Assembly (NCBI GenBank): GCA_045657625.1
Contig: JAZOTM010000030.1
Span: forward strand, 62,001-126,000
Direction of reading: 5' to 3'
Source: JAZOTM01 sp045657625
Lineage (GTDB): Bacteria; Bacillota; Clostridia; Lachnospirales; Lachnospiraceae
DNA length: 64,000 bases
In this document: in pieces, positions 16,039-24,219 of the stretch
How positions within the stretch are numbered: position 1 is the first letter of the stretch
Layout: each line of letters begins with the position of its first letter
Made by a program: the position numbers and the translations under genes
Notes under the pieces: generated by a model
Seen by the model: the letters and a program-made list of their open reading frames with translations, nothing else
What the model was told of the DNA's origin: nothing
Databases searched by the model: none

Positions 16039-17943
16039 TTGGTTAAGAAAAATAAGGTTTTTAAATTTAACAGAAAAATGCAAAGAAAGCTAGTGGTACT
16101 CTTTTCCGGGATATCACTAGCTTTTGTAGGTTTGATTGCGCGTTTGATGTATATCGAATATACCAGCGGTGAAAAATATGAAAAAATCGTTTTGTCTCAA
16201 CAGGGGTATGATAGCCAGACCATAGCTTATCAACGCGGAGATATTACAGATGTGAAGGGAACAGTCTTAGCAACCAGTGTGGATGTGTATAATCTGATTT
16301 TGGATTGTAAGGTGGTAAACGCAAAGGAAACCACCATTGATACCACAGTGGATGCACTCGTGGATTGTTTTGGCCTGGATGAAAGCGAAATCCGTACCTT
16401 GTTGACGGATAACGCGGATTCGCAGTATCAAGTGTTATTAAAAGAATTGTCATACAGTGAAATTGAAGAATTTTTGGAATTACAGGAAGATTCCGACAAT
16501 GGCATCAGTTCCGGCGTTTGGTTTGAGAAGGAATACGAACGCAGTTATCCATATGGTTCCTTGGCCAGTACCGTGGTTGGTTTTATTGCCTCCGGAAATG
16601 TGGGTATGGCCGGTGTCGAGAACGAGTATAACGATGTGTTAAACGGAGTTAATGGACGCCGTTATGGATATTTGAATTCGGACAATGACTTGGAAACGGT
16701 CATTAAGGAAGCGGAAGATGGAAATAATGTGGTACTAACCATAGATGCCAATATTCAAAGTATCGTAGAAGAGAAAATTATGAATTTCCAGGAAGAGTAC
16801 CGGGATAATTACCGTGAGGGTGCGGGTAGTACCAATACAGCGGTCATCGTAATGGATCCGGACACGGGAGAAATTTTGGCACTTGCGCAGTATCCGAATT
16901 ATGACAGTTCCAATCCAAGGGATTTGTCCGCGTACTTTACAGAAGAAGAAATCGAAGCTATGACCAGTGAGGAACAGTTGGAGTTTTTAAATGGTCTTTG
17001 GCAGAGTTATGCGGTGACAGAAACCTATGAGCCGGGTTCCACTTCCAAGCCTTTTACGGTGGCTGCAGGACTTGAAACCGGGGCTTTGAGCGGGGATGAG
17101 ACCTATTATTGTGATGGTTATGAGGAAATTTCCGGATATACCATTCACTGTGTAAGCCGTTCCGGACATGGACTGGAAACCATTCAGGAAGCGATTATGA
17201 ATTCCTGCAACGATGCCTTGATGCAGATGTCCTATGTCATCGGAATTGAGGATTTTGTAAAATACCAGCATATTTTTGGCTTTGGATTAAAAACAAATGT
17301 GGACTTGCCGGGTGAGGCAAGAACCGACACTTTGATCTATGGCTTGGATAATATGACCACCATCGATTTGGCGACCAACTCCTTTGGCCAGAACTACAAC
17401 TGTACCATGATTCAAATGGCCAGTGCATTTTCGTCCTTGATTAATGGTGGCTATTACTATCAGCCGCATGTGGTTCGTAAAATCACAGATAGCGACGGAA
17501 ATGTAGTGGAGACCTATGATGCAAACTTGGTTCGTGAAACCATTTCGGAAGAAACCAGCGAATTGATTAAGACCTACTTGGAGGCCACTGTTTCGGATGG
17601 TACCGCTACTACCGCAAAGGTGGAAGGTTATTCCATGGGCGGTAAAACCGGTACTGCGCAGAAGGCCGGAAGAGATGGCGTTAACTATTTGGTTTCCTTT
17701 ATTGGATATGCACCGGCAGATGATCCGGAAGTATTGGTATATGTGGTTGTGGATGAACCAAATGCTGAGGAGCAGTATCACAGTACTTACGCACAGCAGA
17801 TTGCACATGATATTTTTGAAGAAATTTTACCTTATATGAATATCTACCCGGATGAAGATACGGAAGAGACCGAGGATACCACGACTACGACGGTGGAAGA
17901 AGAAGCTTTGGATACACCGGAAAGCGACATCGTATCGGAATAG
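16039..17943 (+). CDS. ftsI: Septal peptidoglycan transpeptidase (PBP2B/FtsI family)
   Basis: A 634-residue class B penicillin-binding protein. One membrane helix (about 18-36) leads into the dimerisation domain with a RGDITDVKGTVLA motif and then the transpeptidase domain. Catalytic motifs are S334-T-S-K337, S389-C-N391 and K536-T-G. The tail is acidic and Thr-rich with no PASTA domains, so it fits FtsI/PBP2B better than SpoVD. The start is TTG 16039 with AAGGTGAG before it; an ATG at 16078 has no ribosome site. It cross-links septal peptidoglycan on the outer face of the membrane and should work with the FtsW encoded downstream. Confidence 0.95.
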   Translation: MVKKNKVFKFNRKMQRKLVVLFSGISLAFVGLIARLMYIEYTSGEKYEKIVLSQQGYDSQTIAYQRGDITDVKGTVLATSVDVYNLILDCKVVNAKETTIDTTVDALVDCFGLDESEIRTLLTDNADSQYQVLLKELSYSEIEEFLELQEDSDNGISSGVWFEKEYERSYPYGSLASTVVGFIASGNVGMAGVENEYNDVLNGVNGRRYGYLNSDNDLETVIKEAEDGNNVVLTIDANIQSIVEEKIMNFQEEYRDNYREGAGSTNTAVIVMDPDTGEILALAQYPNYDSSNPRDLSAYFTEEEIEAMTSEEQLEFLNGLWQSYAVTETYEPGSTSKPFTVAAGLETGALSGDETYYCDGYEEISGYTIHCVSRSGHGLETIQEAIMNSCNDALMQMSYVIGIEDFVKYQHIFGFGLKTNVDLPGEARTDTLIYGLDNMTTIDLATNSFGQNYNCTMIQMASAFSSLINGGYYYQPHVVRKITDSDGNVVETYDANLVRETISEETSELIKTYLEATVSDGTATTAKVEGYSMGGKTGTAQKAGRDGVNYLVSFIGYAPADDPEVLVYVVVDEPNAEEQYHSTYAQQIAHDIFEEILPYMNIYPDEDTEETEDTTTTTVEEEALDTPESDIVSE

Positions 17944-18008
17944 AGATTGAAATTCGAGGGGAAATTGCGTATACTTAACAAGTTGAGCAATTGGAAAAGA
18001 GGTTGGTT

Positions 18009-18962
18009 ATGTTAGATTTTATTTTGCCGATTTTTGGCGCGTTTATCCTTGTTTTAGTAATGGGACCCTTTGTGATTCCTTATTTGCGAAAATTAAAGAT
18101 TGGAAATACGGAGAGAGAAGAGTTGAAATCTCACCAGGTAAAAAACGGGACTCCATCCATGGGTGGAATTATGATTTTATCAGCCGTTTTTGTGGTATCT
18201 CTCTTTTATGTAAAAGAGTATCCGAATATCATTCCGGTTCTCATCTTGACCTTGGGATTCGGTGCGATTGGATTTTTAGATGATTATTTAAAGGTGGTAA
18301 AAAAGAAGTCGGATGGCTTGATTGCCTGGCAGAAATTTTTACTTCAAATTGTGGTTACCACAGCCTTTGCAGTATATTTGGTAAAAGGAATGGGAAATGC
18401 ATTGTTGCTTTGGATTCCTTTTTCTTCCGGATTACGCATTGACTTAGGAGTCTTTGCCATTCCGCTTTTGTATTTTGCAGTCATTGGTACTGTGAATGGA
18501 GTCAATTTCACAGATGGTTTGGATGGTTTATCTTCCAGCGTGACAGTACCGGTGGCTTTGTTCTTTGGACTGATTTCCCTTTTGTTTGGAAATGGAGTGG
18601 AACCGATTTGCGGCGCCGTTGTAGGTGCACTCTTGGGATTCCTTTGCTTTAACTTTTATCCGGCAAAGGTATTTATGGGAGATACCGGTTCTTTAGCATT
18701 AGGTGGATTTGTAGCAGGTGTTGCGTATGTTTTGGAAATGCCTGTGTTTATTTTAATTGTAGGATTTATTTATTTTGTGGAAGTACTCTCTGTAATTTTA
18801 CAGGTTTCTTATTTTAAGGCAACAAAGGGAAAACGTATTTTCCGTATGGCGCCGATTCATCATCATTTTGAACTTGGCGGCTGGTCGGAAACCAGAGTGG
18901 TAGGTATTTTCTCTACCGTGACTTTTTTACTTTGTTTAGTAGCATTACTTGGAGTATTTTAG
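18009..18962 (+). CDS. mraY: Phospho-N-acetylmuramoyl-pentapeptide transferase
   Basis: A 317-residue integral membrane enzyme that moves phospho-MurNAc-pentapeptide to undecaprenyl phosphate, giving lipid I. It has about ten membrane segments and the family motifs SHQVKNGTPSMGG, GFLDDYLKV (Asp pair), NFTDGLDGL and MAPIHHHFE with the HHH cluster. ATG 18009 is chosen because AAAAGAGG lies six bases upstream; an in-frame TTG at 17991 overlaps that site. It follows the septal transpeptidase and precedes murD. Confidence 0.97.
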   Translation: MLDFILPIFGAFILVLVMGPFVIPYLRKLKIGNTEREELKSHQVKNGTPSMGGIMILSAVFVVSLFYVKEYPNIIPVLILTLGFGAIGFLDDYLKVVKKKSDGLIAWQKFLLQIVVTTAFAVYLVKGMGNALLLWIPFSSGLRIDLGVFAIPLLYFAVIGTVNGVNFTDGLDGLSSSVTVPVALFFGLISLLFGNGVEPICGAVVGALLGFLCFNFYPAKVFMGDTGSLALGGFVAGVAYVLEMPVFILIVGFIYFVEVLSVILQVSYFKATKGKRIFRMAPIHHHFELGGWSETRVVGIFSTVTFLLCLVALLGVF

Positions 18963-18977
18963 AAAACGAGGCGTAAG

Positions 18978-20342
18978 ATGGAGATTAAAAACAAAACAGC
19001 ACTTGTAATCGGAAGCGGAAAAAGTGGAATTGCTTCCGCAGAATTATTACAGCAGATGCAGACAAAACTTTTGGTTTTTGACGGCAATCAAAAGTTGAGT
19101 CCGGAGGATGTAAAAAAGAAAACAACTGCTTTTGCAGATGCAGAAGTGTATCTGGGAAGTTTGCCGGAGGAAGTGGCTGGAAAAATCGATTTTGCAGTGG
19201 TGAGCCCGGGTGTTCCTATGGATTCAAAGGAAGTTCTGTTTTTACAGGAGAAAAAAGTCCCTGTGATTGGTGAAATTGAACTTGCATACCTTTGCAACCG
19301 TGGCGAAATCGTGGCGATTACCGGTACCAATGGAAAAACGACCACAACTGCATTGACCGGAGAAATTATGAGAGAACAGTTTGACTCCGTGCATGTAGTG
19401 GGAAATATTGGAATTCCATTTACTTCTATGGCGTTAAAAGCAGACGAAAAGACTGTTACAGTGGCAGAAATCAGTTCTTTCCAGCTGGAGAGTGCTTATG
19501 AGTTCCATCCACATGTCAGTGCAATTTTAAATATTACTCCGGATCATTTGAATCGCCATCATACCATGGAGGCTTATATCGAAGCTAAGGAAAGCATTAC
19601 TAAGAATCAGGGACCGGAGGATGTTTGCGTATTAAACTACGAGGACGAGGTATTGCGCGCATTTGGTGCAACCTGCAACTGCAAAGTGGTTTATTTTAGC
19701 AGCGAGCGGACTTTGGAAGATGGATTCTTTTATCGAGATGGAAATCTCTACGTGGCAGAAGCCGGAAAAGAGACTTTGCTTTTGCCGGTAAATGAAATGC
19801 AAATCCTTGGAAAACACAATTATGAAAATGCAATGGCAGCGATTGCTATGGCAAATGCCATGGGCGTTCCTATGGAAAAAATTGTGAAAGCGGTTAAGAA
19901 CTTCCAGGCAGTAGAACACCGTATCGAATATGTAACAGAGAAGCGTGGCGTTCGTTTTTACAACGATTCGAAGGGTACCAATCCGGATGCTGCGATTAAG
20001 GGAATTCAAGCCATGGACCGTCCGACCTATTTGATCGGTGGTGGATATGATAAGGATTCTGTTTATGAAGAGTGGATTGAAAGCTTTGATGGAAAAGTGA
20101 AGAAATTGGTTCTGATTGGACAGACAAAGGAAAAAATCGCAGATACTTGCGAAAAGTTAGGCTTCCGGGAGTATGTCTTTGCAGAAACCTTAGAAGAGGC
20201 AATCACAATTTGTTATGAACATGCAAAGAGTGGAGAAGCGGTTCTGTTATCACCGGCTTGTGCAAGCTGGGGAATGTTTGATAATTATGAGCAGAGAGGC
20301 AATATCTTTAAAGAGTTTGTTCGGTCACTCGGGGAGTCATAA
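18978..20342 (+). CDS. murD: UDP-N-acetylmuramoylalanine-D-glutamate ligase
   Basis: A 454-residue Mur ligase. It adds D-Glu to UDP-MurNAc-L-Ala using ATP in the cytoplasm. It carries an N-terminal Rossmann domain (TALVIGSGKSGIASAELL), the ATP site GTNGKTTTTALTGE near residue 117, and the C-terminal Mur ligase domain with YNDSKGTNPDA and LLSPACASWGMFDNYEQRG. The stop codon is directly followed by the ftsW ATG, so the two are tightly coupled. murC, murE and murF are not in this window. Confidence 0.97.
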   Translation: MEIKNKTALVIGSGKSGIASAELLQQMQTKLLVFDGNQKLSPEDVKKKTTAFADAEVYLGSLPEEVAGKIDFAVVSPGVPMDSKEVLFLQEKKVPVIGEIELAYLCNRGEIVAITGTNGKTTTTALTGEIMREQFDSVHVVGNIGIPFTSMALKADEKTVTVAEISSFQLESAYEFHPHVSAILNITPDHLNRHHTMEAYIEAKESITKNQGPEDVCVLNYEDEVLRAFGATCNCKVVYFSSERTLEDGFFYRDGNLYVAEAGKETLLLPVNEMQILGKHNYENAMAAIAMANAMGVPMEKIVKAVKNFQAVEHRIEYVTEKRGVRFYNDSKGTNPDAAIKGIQAMDRPTYLIGGGYDKDSVYEEWIESFDGKVKKLVLIGQTKEKIADTCEKLGFREYVFAETLEEAITICYEHAKSGEAVLLSPACASWGMFDNYEQRGNIFKEFVRSLGES

Positions 20343-21467
20343 ATGGCAATAAAACAGCAAAAACGTACACGTACGGTTCGTTATTTTGATTACAGTTTGT
20401 TTATCATTTTAATATTTTTAATTTGCTTTGGCCTTGTTATGTTATACAGTACCAGTTCCTACAGTGCGGCGTTGAAAAAGAACGATGCGGCATATTATCT
20501 GAAAAGACAGATTATGTCTGTGGGAATCGGCTTTCTTTTAATGACCTTTACCACATTTGTCCCCTATCGATGGTGGAAAAAAATGGCTGCTGTGGTTTAT
20601 GCTGTGAGTCTTGGCCTTTGCGCGGCGGTTCTTGTGGTGGGAACAGAAATTAACGGTTCCAAACGTTGGTTATATATCGGAGGATTTTCTTTTCAACCTT
20701 CGGAAATTGCAAAGATTGCAGTGATTATCTTTTTGGCGGCTCTCATCAGCCGAATTCCGAAGCAAATGGCAGATTTTAAGGTCGTGGCGAAGGTGCTGAT
20801 TTCGGTTATGCCCTTTGTGGCGGTGATTGGTGTCAACAACTTGAGTACAGCCATTATTATTCTGGGCATTGCAATTTTAATGGTATTTGTAGCAAGCCCG
20901 AAATATGCGCATTTTGTTTGGATTGGTCTTGGTGGAGTAGGTGCAGCGGCGGCGTTCCTTTTGGTGGCAAGTTACCGTGTGGAACGTATTAAGGTATGGC
21001 TTCATCCGGAAGATTATGACAGTGGATATCAAACCTTGCAGGGGTTGTATGCCATTGGATCCGGAGGCATTTTCGGAAAAGGTTTGGGAGAAAGTATGCA
21101 GAAGCTTGGCTTCGTACCGGAAGCCCAAAACGATATGATTTTTACCATTATCTGTGAAGAACTGGGAATTTTTGGAGCAGTCTGCGTGATTGCGTTATTT
21201 TTACTTTTGCTTTGGCGGTTTATGATTATCGCCAATAATGCGGCAGATTTATTTGGATCCTTGTTGGCGGTGGGAATTATGGCCCATGTAGCGTTGCAGG
21301 TGATTTTAAATATTGCGGTTGTTACCAACACCATACCAAATACCGGTGTCATCCTGCCGTTTATTAGTTATGGAGGTACTTCGATTTCCTTTTTGATGGC
21401 GGAAATGGGCTTGGCCCTTAGCGTATCAAGGGAAATCAAGTTTGAAGCGTCCTATGAAGAAAACTAA
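20343..21467 (+). CDS. ftsW: Lipid II polymerase FtsW (SEDS family)
   Basis: A 374-residue SEDS protein with about ten membrane helices. It has SKRWLYIGGFSFQPSEIAKI (catalytic-loop region), GYQTLQGLYAIGSGGIFGKG, and LPFISYGGTSISFLMAEMGL at the end. FtsW polymerises glycan strands with its cognate class B PBP, here the ftsI product. The start is immediately after the murD stop, and its end overlaps the divIB start by 14 bp. In many clusters murG sits right here between ftsW and ftsQ/divIB; it is absent. Confidence 0.95.
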   Translation: MAIKQQKRTRTVRYFDYSLFIILIFLICFGLVMLYSTSSYSAALKKNDAAYYLKRQIMSVGIGFLLMTFTTFVPYRWWKKMAAVVYAVSLGLCAAVLVVGTEINGSKRWLYIGGFSFQPSEIAKIAVIIFLAALISRIPKQMADFKVVAKVLISVMPFVAVIGVNNLSTAIIILGIAILMVFVASPKYAHFVWIGLGGVGAAAAFLLVASYRVERIKVWLHPEDYDSGYQTLQGLYAIGSGGIFGKGLGESMQKLGFVPEAQNDMIFTIICEELGIFGAVCVIALFLLLLWRFMIIANNAADLFGSLLAVGIMAHVALQVILNIAVVTNTIPNTGVILPFISYGGTSISFLMAEMGLALSVSREIKFEASYEEN

Positions 21468-22200
21468 TGAGAGAGTGAAGAAAAAGAGAAAAATAAGGCA
21501 TATTGTTTTGCTATCTATTATAGCGGTGCTTCTGATTGTGGGATTTTTGATTCTAGAGCTTTTTGTTGTGGAAACCGTAGAGGTGGAAGGCAATGAAACC
21601 TATGATTCTGCCAGCATTACAGAATGGGTGCTGAATGATTCTTACAGTTGGAATACCTTGTACGTATTGCTGAAATATAAATTTGGCGATACCCAGGAGG
21701 TCCCTTTTATAGATACCATGGAGGTGACCATGGTGGACCGAAATACCTTACATGTTACGGTGTATGAAAAAGGTCTGATTGGATATACCTACATAGAAAG
21801 TTTAGGACAAAATGCCTATTTTGATAAAGATGGTTTTGTGGTGGAATTATCCGAAACTGTCATGGAGGATGTCCCGGAAATTCAGGGATTATCCTGCGAA
21901 AGTGCCGTTCTTTATGAAAAACTGGATATTTCCAGCGCGACATTGAAAAAATTACTGACCTTGACACAGATGTTGTCAAAATATGAGATTGTTGTTTCAG
22001 AAATTACTTACAGCTCCTTGGGAGATATGGAATTGATTTACGGAGGCATCACCATAGAATTGGGAAGTGATGAGTATCTGACGGAAAAGATGGTTCGTTT
22101 GCAAAAAATTTTGCCGCAATTAGAGGGGCAAACAGGGATTTTGCATTTGGAGAACTGGTCCACAGATACCACGGATGTTACTTTTGAGAAAACAGAATAA
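21454..22200 (+). CDS. divIB: Cell division protein DivIB/FtsQ
   Basis: A 248-residue bitopic division protein. A basic cytoplasmic start (KKTNERVKKKRKIRH) is followed by one membrane helix (about 17-37) and a POTRA domain beginning VVETVEVEGNETYDSASITE. The beta domain follows. DivIB stabilises the FtsL-DivIC complex and the septal synthase. ATG 21454 is preferred over a TTG at 21442; both lie inside the end of ftsW, giving coupling. It is the last gene before ftsZ, which has its own promoter. Confidence 0.9.
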   Translation: MKKTNERVKKKRKIRHIVLLSIIAVLLIVGFLILELFVVETVEVEGNETYDSASITEWVLNDSYSWNTLYVLLKYKFGDTQEVPFIDTMEVTMVDRNTLHVTVYEKGLIGYTYIESLGQNAYFDKDGFVVELSETVMEDVPEIQGLSCESAVLYEKLDISSATLKKLLTLTQMLSKYEIVVSEITYSSLGDMELIYGGITIELGSDEYLTEKMVRLQKILPQLEGQTGILHLENWSTDTTDVTFEKTE

Positions 22201-22236
22201 ATACAAAAAAAGAATGGAAAAACAAAGAAATAGTTA

Positions 22237-22265
22237 TTGATATTTTCCCTAAAAAAATATATGAT
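22237..22265 (+). promoter_or_regulatory. Promoter of ftsZ
   Basis: TTGATA, 17 bp, TATGAT in the 135-bp gap between divIB and ftsZ. A leader of about 60 nt follows, ending in the ribosome site AAGGAGGAA. Confidence 0.65.
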
Positions 22266-22335
22266 ATGTAATATGGCTAGAATAGTAGTTAGTATTGAGA
22301 TTATATAGTACCGAGGGAGAGAAGGAGGAAGTACC

Positions 22336-23568
22336 TTGCTTGAGATTAAGACATCAGAAGCAGATTCCAGCGCAAAAATCATCGTAATTGGTGTGGGAGG
22401 AGCTGGAAACAATGCTGTCAATAGAATGATTGAAGAAAAAATCAGCGGTGTAGAATTTATTGGAGTAAATACAGATAAACAGGATTTACTTTTTTGTAAG
22501 GCACCAACATTAATTCAGATTGGTGAGAAACTTACAAAAGGACTTGGGGCAGGCGCAAAGCCTGAGGTTGGTGCATCCGCTGCAGAAGAAAGTGCAGAAG
22601 AGCTTAGCAATGCTGTAAAGGGTGCAGACATGATTTTCGTTACCTGTGGAATGGGTGGCGGAACCGGTACAGGAGCTGCTCCGGTAATTGCAAAGATTGC
22701 AAAAGAGCAGGGTATCTTGACTGTCGGTGTTGTTACAAAGCCTTTTAAATTCGAAGCAAGACAGAGAATGACCAATGCCTTAGCGGGTATTGAACGCTTA
22801 CAGGAAAGCGTAGATACATTGATTGTTATCCCAAATGAAAAGCTGATTCAGCTTTGCGACAGACGCACATCTATGCCGGATGCATTAAAGAAGGCAGATG
22901 AAGTATTACAGCAGTCTGTACAGGGAATCACCGATTTGATTAATGACGCATCCTTGATCAACTTGGATTTCGCTGATATCCAGACAGTTATGAAGGATAA
23001 GGGTCTGGCACATATCGGTATCGGTAGTGCAAAGGGTGATGAAAAGGCAATCGAAGCAGTAAAACTTGCAGTAGAAAGTCCATTGCTTGAAACTACAATT
23101 ACAGGTGCAAGCCATGTAATTATCAATATTTCCGGTGACATTTCCTTAATGGATGCCAATGAAGCAGCAAGTTATGTGCAGGATTTGGCCGGAGAAAATG
23201 CAAATATCGTATTCGGTGCAAAATACGATGAGAATATGACAGATGAAGCAATCATTACAGTTATTGCTACCGGACTTGAGGAAGCAAAAGCAACTGCTTC
23301 CATTCCGACCATTATGAAGTATGCACCAAATTCTCCTGTGGCTACACCTGCTAGACCGGTAGGAGCTACCACAACAGCTACAACAGCAGGAAGACAAGTA
23401 CAGAGCGCCGGAGTTACTCCAAGCGTTACACCTGTTACACCGGTGAAACCGTCGGTAGAACAGACCACCTTCCAGAACAACTTAACAAATCCTGTAAAAC
23501 CACAGGCTACCGTTTCCGAGAAGAACATTAAGATTCCTGAGTTTTTAAGCGATATCAAGAGAAAATAA
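22336..23568 (+). CDS. ftsZ: Cell division GTPase FtsZ
   Basis: A 410-residue tubulin homologue. It has KIIVIGVGGAGNNAVNRM (GTP site), the tubulin signature GMGGGTGTGAAPV near residue 104, and a Pro/Thr-rich linker. The conserved C-terminal peptide KIPEFLSDIKRK binds FtsA/SepF-type partners. The start is TTG 22336, placed by AAGGAGGAA seven bases before it; no closer ATG exists. FtsZ forms the cytokinetic ring and recruits the divisome encoded upstream. A terminator follows. Confidence 0.98.
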   Translation: MLEIKTSEADSSAKIIVIGVGGAGNNAVNRMIEEKISGVEFIGVNTDKQDLLFCKAPTLIQIGEKLTKGLGAGAKPEVGASAAEESAEELSNAVKGADMIFVTCGMGGGTGTGAAPVIAKIAKEQGILTVGVVTKPFKFEARQRMTNALAGIERLQESVDTLIVIPNEKLIQLCDRRTSMPDALKKADEVLQQSVQGITDLINDASLINLDFADIQTVMKDKGLAHIGIGSAKGDEKAIEAVKLAVESPLLETTITGASHVIINISGDISLMDANEAASYVQDLAGENANIVFGAKYDENMTDEAIITVIATGLEEAKATASIPTIMKYAPNSPVATPARPVGATTTATTAGRQVQSAGVTPSVTPVTPVKPSVEQTTFQNNLTNPVKPQATVSEKNIKIPEFLSDIKRK

Positions 23569-23571
23569 TTT

Positions 23572-23611
23572 TTAAGAGTCATTCCTTTTTGGATGGCTCT
23601 TAATTTTTTCT
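23572..23611 (+). terminator. Intrinsic terminator of ftsZ
   Basis: TTAAGAGTCATTCC pairs with GGATGGCTCTTAA with one bulge and one G-T pair across a T5 loop, and is followed by TTTTTTCTT. Confidence 0.85.
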
Positions 23612-23699
23612 TAAGGTTCTGTAAAAAGAGAAGTTTTTTCAAAAAAAAGAGGTATACTAGGAATATAACTCTGAAATTTTATCTAAGGGAGAACAATAT

Positions 23700-24128
23700 A
23701 TGGATCCAATTGATAAAAGATTGATGCGAGATCGCTTAAACAAGACGGTCATCAAGTATTGGAATGTTCGCTATGTAGATGGAATGGAAGGGGAAGAGGA
23801 TACAAAAATTGGGGCTACAGAAGAACTGAGCGCTGAAGAAGCGGAAGCACAAGAAAAGGCAATGGAAGTCTTTCAACGTTTGCAGGATGAAGCAAATGCG
23901 GATGAAATGGCAAAAATTGCAGAGCAACAGGAAGCATACCGCGCAGCGGCAGAAGCAGAAGAAGCACAGGCGGCTTGGATGGAAAGAACCGGTGCCAGTG
24001 GCGTTTATGGGCAAAAACCGGTGGAAGATGAAGATGAAAAAGCCAGAATTGAATCCATTTTGGCAGAGCGTAGCAATGGCTTCGAAGATATGCTTAGTGG
24101 CTTGACTGACAACAAGGTAGACACATGA
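23700..24128 (+). CDS. Acidic helical protein of unknown function
   Basis: A 142-residue soluble protein that I do not recognise. The first 30 residues are basic and aromatic (MDPIDKRLMRDRLNKTVIKY, then NVRYVDGMEG). Residues about 40-95 are a long Glu/Ala-rich helix, likely coiled coil (EELSAEEAEAQEKAMEVF). The end is acidic. AAGGGAGAACAATAT before the ATG and a TATACT -10 box at 23653-23658 support expression. It sits alone between ftsZ and argS, both with their own promoters. Coding is supported by continuous codon use typical of neighbours; function is open. Confidence 0.78.
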   Translation: MDPIDKRLMRDRLNKTVIKYWNVRYVDGMEGEEDTKIGATEELSAEEAEAQEKAMEVFQRLQDEANADEMAKIAEQQEAYRAAAEAEEAQAAWMERTGASGVYGQKPVEDEDEKARIESILAERSNGFEDMLSGLTDNKVDT

Positions 24129-24157
24129 TAATCCTTAACAAATCAATGGTTCTTTTC

Positions 24158-24186
24158 TTGCAACAACGAATATTTCGTTATATAAT
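24158..24186 (+). promoter_or_regulatory. Promoter of argS with palindromic spacer
   Basis: TTGCAA, 17 bp, TATAAT, a strong sigma-A promoter. The spacer contains the inverted repeat ACGAA-TAT-TTCGT (24166-24178), placed where a bound repressor would block polymerase. No T-box is present. Confidence 0.75.
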
Positions 24187-24219
24187 CGGAAAGTACAATT
24201 GATTTGAGAGGATATAGAA

